A stretch of 14,780 nt of DNA from positions 1 to 14,780 of the forward strand of contig QQUD01001057.1 of the NCBI GenBank assembly GCA_008501785.1. Reading direction: 5' to 3'. Positions 7,853 through 13,907 of this stretch are shown one piece after another. The position numbers were made by a program, and so were the translations under genes. Numbering within the stretch: the stretch's first letter is position 1; each line of letters starts with the position of its first letter. Source of the stretch: Chloroflexota bacterium. GTDB taxonomy: Bacteria; Chloroflexota; Anaerolineae; Promineifilales; Promineifilaceae. The notes beneath the pieces are model-generated. The model did not search any database. It was not told the DNA's origin and saw nothing but the letters and a program-made list of their open reading frames with translations.

Positions 7853-9355
7853 ATGAACTATTTCATTGGGATTGACTCATCGACGACGGCTACCAAAGCG
7901 TTATTGATGGATGAAACAGGCAGCGTGGTTGGCGTAGCTACCTCGGAATACAGTTTCGAAACGCCGTTTCCGCTGTGGAGCGAACAGTCGCCCGCGTTGT
8001 GGTGGGATGCGACGGTGCAGAGCATTCGTCAGGTGCTGGCTGATGCGGGTGTGGATGCAGCGAACGTAAAAGGGCTAGGTCTGACTGGGCAAATGCACGG
8101 ACTTGTGTTGCTAGATGCACAGGCAAAGGTGCTGCGCCCCTCGATTTTGTGGAATGACCAGCGCACCGGGGCCGAATGTGATGAAATCCGGGAAATCATC
8201 GGCAAAGAGCGGCTGATTCAAATCACCGGCAACGATGCGCTTACCGGTTTTACGGCCCCCAAAATTTTGTGGGTGAAAAATAACGAGCCGGAGATTTATG
8301 CGCAGGTAAAGCATATTCTGCTGCCCAAAGATTATGTGCGCTTAAAGTTGACTGATGTGTATGCGATGGACAAAGCCGGCGGTGCTGGTACGATGCTGTT
8401 TGATGTGCATGCGCGTGATTGGTCAGCAGAAGTGGTGACGGCGTTGGGCATTGAAATGGAATGGCTGCCACCGACGTTTGAGGGAACGGCCGTTACCGGT
8501 ACCATCTCCGCCGCTGCATCTACCGCAACCGGCCTGCTCGAGGGTACACCCGTGATGGGTGGTGGTGGCGATCAGGCGGCTGGAGCAGTTGGAACCGGGG
8601 CTGTGAATGAAGGTGAAGTATTTATCAGTCTCGGCACGTCTGGCGTGGTATTTGCGGCGACAAATGAGGCGATTGTTGAGGAAAACGGCCGTTTACACGC
8701 ATTTTGTCACTCAGCCCCCGGCAAATGGCACTTGATGGGCGTCATGCTTTCGGCGGCTGGCAGCTTACGCTGGTATCGAGATACGCTGGCTCCCGGTGTT
8801 GAGTTTGCCGATTTGACGGTTTCTGCGGAAGACGTAGCGCCCGGCAGCAATGGCCTGCTCTTTTTGCCCTACCTGACCGGCGAACGAACCCCGCATCCTG
8901 ACCCACTGGCGCGTGGTGCATTTGTGGGGCTGACGGTGCGCCACACGCAGGCACACATGACTCGCGCTGTACTCGAAGGCGTCGCTTTTGGTTTGCGTGA
9001 CGGCTTCGAGCTGATGAAGGGAGCCGGTTTGGGCGATATTCAACAGATACGCATCTCTGGTGGTGGTGCCAAGAGTCCGCTGTGGCGACAAATTTTGGCC
9101 GATGTGTTCCAGGCGGACATTGTAACCGTCAACACAACGGAAGGCGCAGCTTACGGTGCAGCGTTGTTGGCGGCTGTGGGCGCTGGTCAGTTTGACAGTG
9201 TGGAATCTGCGTGTGAGCAGGTGATTCAAGTGGTGAATAGTACGAAGCCGGGGGAGAATACGGCCGTTTACGACAAAATCTACCCCGTCTATCGCGCCCT
9301 CTACCCCGATTTGAAAGAACGATATGCCGAATTAGGCCAACTTGATGCGGGATAA
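7853..9355 (+). CDS. xylB: D-xylulokinase (FGGY-family carbohydrate kinase)
   Basis: This enzyme phosphorylates D-xylulose with ATP to D-xylulose 5-phosphate, feeding the pentose phosphate pathway. It has 500 residues, typical for XylB. The N-terminal actin-like domain begins FIGIDSSTTATKALLMD. The xylulokinase substrate motif TGQMHG is at 78-83, ILWNDQRT at 98-105, and the catalytic Asp240 lies in GGGGDQAAGAVG. The second domain has FISLGTSGVVFA, LFLPYLTGERTPHPDP and the nucleotide-binding ISGGGAKSPLWRQILADV. The start at 7853 (MNYFIGID) fits the family; an in-frame ATG at 7835 would add only six residues. The gene lies 21 bases after the phosphotransferase stop, so it is probably in the same transcript as xylA. 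It contains three ACGGCCGT palindromes (8486, 8685, 9260). Confidence 0.95.
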   Translation: MNYFIGIDSSTTATKALLMDETGSVVGVATSEYSFETPFPLWSEQSPALWWDATVQSIRQVLADAGVDAANVKGLGLTGQMHGLVLLDAQAKVLRPSILWNDQRTGAECDEIREIIGKERLIQITGNDALTGFTAPKILWVKNNEPEIYAQVKHILLPKDYVRLKLTDVYAMDKAGGAGTMLFDVHARDWSAEVVTALGIEMEWLPPTFEGTAVTGTISAAASTATGLLEGTPVMGGGGDQAAGAVGTGAVNEGEVFISLGTSGVVFAATNEAIVEENGRLHAFCHSAPGKWHLMGVMLSAAGSLRWYRDTLAPGVEFADLTVSAEDVAPGSNGLLFLPYLTGERTPHPDPLARGAFVGLTVRHTQAHMTRAVLEGVAFGLRDGFELMKGAGLGDIQQIRISGGGAKSPLWRQILADVFQADIVTVNTTEGAAYGAALLAAVGAGQFDSVESACEQVIQVVNSTKPGENTAVYDKIYPVYRALYPDLKERYAELGQLDAG

Positions 9356-9447
9356 GGTAATTTACAAAATAATCAGGAAAACGTGTACGGTTTTAAGTTG
9401 GGCTGACGGAATGGGAGGATGCTGGATATTTTCGTAGGCGTTTGGGG

Positions 9448-9459
9448 TATAATCCGCTC
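9448..9459 (+). promoter_or_regulatory. TATAAT box immediately upstream of the MalT-like gene (possible leaderless transcript)
   Basis: A perfect TATAAT at 9448-9453 lies six bases before the ATG at 9460. A start point at the usual distance would fall on or next to the A of the ATG. No purine-rich ribosome binding site is visible there. A weak -35-like TGGATA lies at 9423-9428 with a long 19-base spacer. The rest of the 9356-9459 gap shows nothing else clear. Confidence 0.4.
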
Positions 9460-12243
9460 ATGACCACATCAATTTTGGTCACGAAGCTTTTTATCCCCAG
9501 CTCCCGACCGGAACTTGTCTTACGCCCACGTCTGATCAAACAATTGGACGCAGGTTTGCATTGCAAATTAACCCTCATTTCAGCACCAGCAGGATTTGGC
9601 AAAACTACATTAGTCAGCGAGTGGGTTCAGCATTTACGATTGGATATTTCAGACGGTATCGTCAATCGTCAATCGTCTATCGTTAAACAAATCGCGTGGC
9701 TCTCTCTTGATGAAAATGACAACGATCTGACACGATTTTTGACTTACTTTTTTGCAGCATTGAGCCGCAGCGATGTGATAGACACTGCGTTTACGCAGGA
9801 GGCGATGAACAAACTGATTTCCCCTCAGCCATCGCTGGTTGAATCCTTGCTGACGGAGTTAATCAACGAAGTTGCTGTTGTTTCCGACAAGGTTATTTTT
9901 GTCCTAGACGATTATCATTTGATTGAAACGCAATCGATTCATGATGCACTCGCTTTTTTTGTGGAGAATATGCCGCCACAAATGCATTTGGTGATTGCGA
10001 CGCGTGAAGATCCGTTTTTGCCGCTTTCCCGATTACGTGCCCGCAGTCAGTTGTCTGAACTGCGGGCGCTCGAATTGCGCTTTGCAAATTCAGAAACGGC
10101 CGATTTTCTCAATGAGGCAATGGGGTTGGCCCTTTCCGCAGCAGACATAGCCGCATTGGAAAAACGCACGGAAGGGTGGATTGCAGGGCTTCAGTTAGCC
10201 GCCATTTCTTTACAGGGGCGCAGCGACGCATCTTCATTGGTTCAATCTTTTACTGGTAGCCATCGTCTGGTTTTGGATTATTTGATTGAAGATGTTTTGC
10301 ACCAGCAGCCGCAGCATGTGCAGCAGTTTTTGCTGGAAACGGCAGTTCTCCACCAACTCGCTGCCCCTCTCTGTAACGCCGTTACCAAACAAGAAAACAG
10401 CCAATCCATCCTCGAAATGCTGGATCGTGCCAACTTATTTGTCATTCCACTGGACAACGAGCGCCAATGGTATCGTTATCATCACCTGTTTGCGGAGGTG
10501 CTCAAAGCACGTTTGCAGGCAAAGCAGCCGGAACAAGTTGCTGAACTACACCTAAGAGCCAGCAAATGGTTTGAGCAAAAACAACAGCCAGCCGATGCCA
10601 TTCGGCACGCATTAGCCGGAGATGATTTAGAGCGGGTAGCAGCGCTGGCTGAGCTGGCATGGCCCGCATGGCATGAAGGTTACAAATCGCATGTGTGGTT
10701 GGGTTGGGTGCAGCAACTGCCAGATGCGTTGGTTCGCGCCAGACCTGTTCTCAACATGGATTATACCTGGTCCTGTCTGAGTGCTGGTAGGCTAGAGGAT
10801 GCAGATCGTCATTTGAAGGTTGTTGAAAAATGGCTGGCAACTCTCGATTCTTCAAGTAACCGAATTAAAGCACCTTCACCAACAATGGTCGTTGTGGATG
10901 AAACACAGTTTCAGGCACTTCCTGCTTCAGTTGCCTCTGCCCGTGCTTACCTGTCTCAGGCATTTGGTGACGTTCATGGAACAGTGAAGTACGCAGCCCA
11001 GGCACTTGAACGTTTACCCGAAGATGATACCTACAATCGCAGTGCAATCACAGCAATCCTCGGACTAAGCTATTGGGCAATTGGTGATCTGGTCGCAGCA
11101 CACAAAACATTTACTGATGGCATTTTCCAAAACGACGATGATCGGATCAAAGGCACATTTGTTGTTGCAGACATCAAGTTAACGCTGGGTCTGATTCACG
11201 AAGCGATCAATTTTTGTGAAGAGACATTGCAGATTGTACAGGGGCAGGGCGAACCAATGACTGTTGGCACTGAAGATGTGTACATGGGGTTGAGTACATT
11301 GCATCGTGAGCAGGGGGATTTGGAAACGGCCGTTCAGGATTTAGCAACGGGCAAAAAACTGGGTGACCAGGTGAAGCTGCCAGATTGGCAGTACCGCTGG
11401 TGCATGGCTCAAGCATGTTTGCAAGCATCCCTGGGAGAATGGCAGAGTGCTCTTGACTTGTTGAATGAGGCGGAGCGCGTTTTTGTGCGCACACCTTTGC
11501 CTGTCGTGCGCCCTATCCCAGCCATGAAGGCGCGGGTATGGGTGAAACGAGGCAAGTTAAATGATGCACAGCGATGGGTAACTGAACAAGGTCTGTCTGT
11601 TGATGATGAGCTCAGCTTCCCGCGTGAATTTGAGCATGTGACGTTGGCCAGAATATTGATTGCCCAACATGCACATGATCAGGAAGAAACCGCCATTCAA
11701 GAAGCAATGGGCTTACTGACTCGCCTGTTGAAAGCAGCAGAAGTGGGCCAAAGAACGGGGAGCATTATCGAGATTCTTATGCTGCAAGCGCTGGCGTATC
11801 AAGCACAAGGCAGCATCAATCCTGCGCTCAAGTCACTGGAACGGGCGTTAACGCTGGCTGAGATAGCAGGTTTCTTTCAAATGTTTGTGGATGAGGGATT
11901 GCCAATGACGGGTTTGCTAAAGGAAGCGCTGGCTCGCGGCATTGCGCCGGGTTTTGTGCAGCGGTTGTTAACAGCAACTCCCGCTGACAAACCAGAGCAA
12001 CCCATTCTACCCCAATATCAGCCGCAATCTGTTGAATGGCTTGATCCTTTGAGTGATCGTGAAGTTGAGGTTCTACAACTGATTGCAGAAGGGCTGACTA
12101 ATCCAGAAATTGCGACCCGCTTGTTCCTCTCTTTAAACACGATTAAGGTTCATTCGCGCAATATTTACAGCAAGCTTGATGTGCATAACCGGACGCAAGC
12201 GGTTACAAAAGCCAGGGCGTTGGGCATCTTGTCGGCTATCTAA
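9460..12243 (+). CDS. MalT-like ATP-dependent LuxR-family transcriptional regulator (LAL type)
   Basis: This is a large cytoplasmic signal-transducing activator of the STAND ATPase class. It has 927 residues from ATG 9460; the frame is also open from TTG 9442, but without a ribosome binding site. The N-terminal NTPase has Walker A APAGFGKTT (42-50) and Walker B VIFVLDDYH (145-153). WLSLDENDNDLTRFL, ATREDPFLPLSRLRAR and RTEGWIAGLQLAAISLQ are characteristic MalT segments. A long helical TPR-like sensor region follows (about 350-840). The last 65 residues form a LuxR helix-turn-helix (LSDREVEVLQLIAEGLTNPEIATRLFLSLNTIKVHSRNIYSKLDV). The effector is unknown. An insertion of about 15 residues after Walker A (about 61-76) coincides with a heptanucleotide array. 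Targets may include the downstream cassette; this is inferred from adjacency only. Confidence 0.92.
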   Translation: MTTSILVTKLFIPSSRPELVLRPRLIKQLDAGLHCKLTLISAPAGFGKTTLVSEWVQHLRLDISDGIVNRQSSIVKQIAWLSLDENDNDLTRFLTYFFAALSRSDVIDTAFTQEAMNKLISPQPSLVESLLTELINEVAVVSDKVIFVLDDYHLIETQSIHDALAFFVENMPPQMHLVIATREDPFLPLSRLRARSQLSELRALELRFANSETADFLNEAMGLALSAADIAALEKRTEGWIAGLQLAAISLQGRSDASSLVQSFTGSHRLVLDYLIEDVLHQQPQHVQQFLLETAVLHQLAAPLCNAVTKQENSQSILEMLDRANLFVIPLDNERQWYRYHHLFAEVLKARLQAKQPEQVAELHLRASKWFEQKQQPADAIRHALAGDDLERVAALAELAWPAWHEGYKSHVWLGWVQQLPDALVRARPVLNMDYTWSCLSAGRLEDADRHLKVVEKWLATLDSSSNRIKAPSPTMVVVDETQFQALPASVASARAYLSQAFGDVHGTVKYAAQALERLPEDDTYNRSAITAILGLSYWAIGDLVAAHKTFTDGIFQNDDDRIKGTFVVADIKLTLGLIHEAINFCEETLQIVQGQGEPMTVGTEDVYMGLSTLHREQGDLETAVQDLATGKKLGDQVKLPDWQYRWCMAQACLQASLGEWQSALDLLNEAERVFVRTPLPVVRPIPAMKARVWVKRGKLNDAQRWVTEQGLSVDDELSFPREFEHVTLARILIAQHAHDQEETAIQEAMGLLTRLLKAAEVGQRTGSIIEILMLQALAYQAQGSINPALKSLERALTLAEIAGFFQMFVDEGLPMTGLLKEALARGIAPGFVQRLLTATPADKPEQPILPQYQPQSVEWLDPLSDREVEVLQLIAEGLTNPEIATRLFLSLNTIKVHSRNIYSKLDVHNRTQAVTKARALGILSAI
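9658..9685 (+). repeat. Heptanucleotide tandem repeat inside the MalT-like gene
   Basis: Four units of ATCGTCA lie in a row (ATCGTCA, ATCGTCA, ATCGTCT, ATCGTTA). They encode IVNRQSSIV, at about residues 67-75. Since seven is not a multiple of three, gain or loss of one unit would shift the frame near the start of a 927-residue regulator. Relatives normally join the Walker A helix to AWLSLDE with a shorter loop, so the repeat looks inserted. Confidence 0.65.
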
Positions 12244-12360
12244 TTTTCGCCAAGAATCCGTTTTTTTGTACAAATTATGGTCGTTGGGGGAGTAACGGCC
12301 GTTTCCCATCTTCACACCTACAATCATTACCCCTCTCATAACAACCCAAATAACACGTTC

Positions 12361-12415
12361 GGGGTATGACACTAATACCCTCCTGAAAGTAATCTTTAAC
12401 CATAAGATTTATTAA
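12361..12415 (+). promoter_or_regulatory. Two-part regulatory element upstream of the small membrane protein (copy 1)
   Basis: The operator-like dyad GGGTAT-GACACTA-ATACCC lies at 12362-12380. It contains ATGACA (12366-12371), a possible -35 box; TAATCT at 12390-12395 could be the -10 after 18 bases. CATAAGATTTATTAA follows at 12401-12415. Copy 2, upstream of 13908, shares 19 identical bases in the dyad and the same 40-base offset to CATAAGATTTAT. A ribosome binding site, GGAGG at 12438-12442, serves the ATG at 12450. The rest of 12244-12360 holds only the ACGGCCGT site at 12295 and a pyrimidine-rich run. Confidence 0.65.
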
Positions 12416-12449
12416 ATGGCGGCACAAAATATTAAGTGGAGGAATTGTG

Positions 12450-12791
12450 ATGTCTACCGAAAAATATGAAAACAAAAGTAAAGGTATTAGCGCTCTTGTA
12501 CTTGTAGGCTGCATGATGATTGGTTTGGCAGTAGGTTTTGTAATCGGGAATTTTGCAGTCAGCATTTTGGGCGGACTCGGAATCGGTTTTGTGGCAATGG
12601 GCATTGCTATGGGTTTTGAAAACCTGAAATCACCCCAAAAAGGCACCAGTGGTTTGGTATTTGTGGGCTGTCTCTTATTCGGTTTAGCCGTTGGTCTATT
12701 CATTGGGAATGTTGTCATTGGGTTGTTTGGCGGACTGGGCATCGGTTTCATTGCCATGTTCATCGCCTACTACGCCACCGGTAACTGGTAA
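12450..12791 (+). CDS. Small glycine-rich membrane protein built from two tandem hairpin repeats
   Basis: I do not recognise a named family. The protein has 113 residues with four predicted membrane segments arranged as two copies of one unit of about 45 residues: KGISALVLVGCMMIGLAVGF... and KGTSGLVFVGCLLFGLAVGL..., each ending in a GGLGIGF-containing helix. The helices are rich in Gly at regular spacing, which favours tight packing. The two units are also alike in DNA, which points to an internal duplication. The start ATG 12450 has GGAGG seven bases upstream; GTG at 12447 is less likely. The gene sits behind the two-part regulatory element and in front of a terminator, so it is probably its own transcription unit. 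It could be a membrane-integrity or stress protein, but nothing proves this. Confidence 0.75.
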   Translation: MSTEKYENKSKGISALVLVGCMMIGLAVGFVIGNFAVSILGGLGIGFVAMGIAMGFENLKSPQKGTSGLVFVGCLLFGLAVGLFIGNVVIGLFGGLGIGFIAMFIAYYATGNW

Positions 12792-12837
12792 CGATCTGAA
12801 TTTCAAATATGTGGCAACCCACCACGAACGAACCCCA

Positions 12838-12898
12838 CCTTCCCGGAAGTTTTTTGCCGAATCAGGTTGATCATGAACAACTTCTGGGAAGGCTTTTT
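12838..12898 (+). terminator. Intrinsic terminator after the small membrane protein gene
   Basis: CCTTCCCGGAAGTT (12838-12851) pairs with AACTTCTGGGAAGG (12879-12892), 14 pairs with a single G-U, and is followed by C and five T. The loop is long, 27 bases. This hairpin covers the upstream in-frame start codons at 12867 and 12873 of the next gene, which argues against their use. Confidence 0.65.
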
Positions 12899-12911
12899 AC
12901 ACAGGAAAAAA

Positions 12912-13634
12912 ATGATAAACAAAGAAAAATCAATAAATATGAGACTAACCGCAATTATTGTGGGCATACTATTTATTATCGGCACTGCTGCTGGCGTAAC
13001 TGGTGGTTTAATTACCATACCTATACTCAACGATCCAAATTATCTTGTTGAAGTTGCTGCAAATGAAGGCACAGTCGCATTTGGAACACTTATGGTGTTA
13101 GTAATGGGCTTCCCAATTGCCATGATTCCAGTCATGATGTATCCCATTTTTAAAAAATATAACGAACACTTAGCACTCGGCGCTGTTATTTTTAGAGGGG
13201 TGCTTGAGGCTGTCACCTACATGGTGATTGTAATCTGTTACCTCTCGCTGATTTCGGTCAGTCACGAATTTGTGAAAGCAGGCGGAGCCGATGCCTCCTC
13301 TTTTCAAGCGTTAGGCACATTATTAAAGGAAGCGGTTTATTGGACCGAACATATTTTGGCGATGGTTTTTACCATAGGCGCTCTGATGCTCTATTGGTTA
13401 TTTTATAAAACAAAGCTCATTCCGAATTGGTTGTCATTGTGGGGTTTTATCGGCGCAATCTTGTATTTTGCGGCACCTGTTGCCAACATATTTGATCCTC
13501 TGCATTTGCCACTGTCTCTCGGCGTCAAATGGGGGAATTTGATGGCACCACTCGCTATTCAAGAAATGGTATTTGCAGTATGGCTGATTATCAAAGGCTT
13601 TGATAAATCTACAATCGCTTCCAAGTCAAAATAG
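12912..13634 (+). CDS. DUF4386-like integral membrane protein
   Basis: This multi-pass membrane protein of unknown function has 240 residues from ATG 12912, which has AGGA seven bases or so upstream. The open frame extends back to 12867, but those codons lie in a terminator hairpin. About six hydrophobic helices are visible: TAIIVGILFIIGTAAGVTGG, a second around GTLMVLVMGFPIAMIPVMMYP, then TYMVIVICYLSLIS, HILAMVFTIGALMLYWLFY, WLSLWGFIGAILYFAAPVA and MVFAVWLIIKGF. The order 'RLTAIIVGILFIIGT' at the start, the loop NDPNYLVEVAANEG and LPLSLGVKWG near the end match what I recall of DUF4386 proteins. This is family recall, not a search. In other genomes such genes often sit beside LuxR-type regulators and small-molecule enzymes. 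Confidence 0.75.
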   Translation: MINKEKSINMRLTAIIVGILFIIGTAAGVTGGLITIPILNDPNYLVEVAANEGTVAFGTLMVLVMGFPIAMIPVMMYPIFKKYNEHLALGAVIFRGVLEAVTYMVIVICYLSLISVSHEFVKAGGADASSFQALGTLLKEAVYWTEHILAMVFTIGALMLYWLFYKTKLIPNWLSLWGFIGAILYFAAPVANIFDPLHLPLSLGVKWGNLMAPLAIQEMVFAVWLIIKGFDKSTIASKSK

Positions 13635-13668
13635 AGAGATAAAATGAAATTGTAGAGGAGGGCAACCC

Positions 13669-13848
13669 ATGACTTTTGATATAAAGCAACACCCAAACTA
13701 TGGCAAAGAGAAGACCATTCTTGGGATGGAATTGGCCGGCGAAATTGAATCCGTCGGCAAAGATGTCACACGATTTAAAGAAAGTGATACTAATCCTACA
13801 ATTAACACGCTTATACCAACAATGGGGTATGACACTAATACCAACTAA
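13669..13848 (+). pseudogene. Fragment of a zinc-type alcohol dehydrogenase / quinone oxidoreductase (MDR family)
   Basis: A 59-codon frame with a strong ribosome binding site (GAGGAGGG) starts at ATG 13669. Residues 14-38, KEKTILGMELAGEIESVGKD and on to VTRFKESD, match the GroES-like segment of medium-chain dehydrogenases (usual form: ILGMELAGEIEAVGKDVxRFKxGDxVF). Complete members have about 320-340 residues, with this segment at about position 60, so both the front and most of the rest are missing. The last codons read through the shared operator dyad (MGYDTNTN) and end at TAA 13846-13848. It looks like a gene remnant joined to the promoter of the next gene. The frame may still be translated. 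Confidence 0.7.
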
Positions 13849-13878
13849 ATGCTAAATTAGCATCATAAGATTTATCAA
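13813..13878 (+). promoter_or_regulatory. Two-part regulatory element upstream of the acyltransferase gene (copy 2)
   Basis: The dyad GGTAT-GACACTA-ATACC (13826-13842) matches copy 1 at 19 consecutive bases (13824-13842). ATGACA (13829-13834) and TAAATT (13853-13858) could be -35 and -10 boxes, 18 bases apart as in copy 1. CATAAGATTTATCAA follows at 13864-13878, again 40 bases from the start of the dyad. An extra half-site, ATACCAAC at 13813-13820, repeats the sequence at 13838-13845. The ribosome binding site GGAGG lies just before ATG 13908. Confidence 0.65.
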
Positions 13879-13907
13879 TTTTGGCGAAGTCTTGCAGGAG
13901 GAAATAG

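Noticed and set aside
8250..9229. Long minus-strand frames opposite xylB
   Set aside because: They are shadows of a clear xylulokinase; they have no recognisable motifs or ribosome binding sites.
9658..9685. CRISPR-like or iteron array
   Set aside because: Units are only seven bases, without spacers, and lie within a coding frame. No CRISPR array or origin features occur elsewhere.
12301..12360. Pyrimidine-rich run as a small coding region or riboswitch
   Set aside because: No start codon with a ribosome binding site, and no recognisable riboswitch core; it fits the C-rich tract that follows ACGGCCGT sites.
12275..12763. 162-residue proline-rich repeated protein on the minus strand
   Set aside because: It is antisense to the small glycine-rich membrane protein; its repeats mirror the real duplication, and it runs through the regulatory element.
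12867..12911. Upstream start for the DUF4386-like protein
   Set aside because: These codons form the right side of a terminator hairpin; ATG 12912 has its own ribosome binding site and matches the family N-terminus better.
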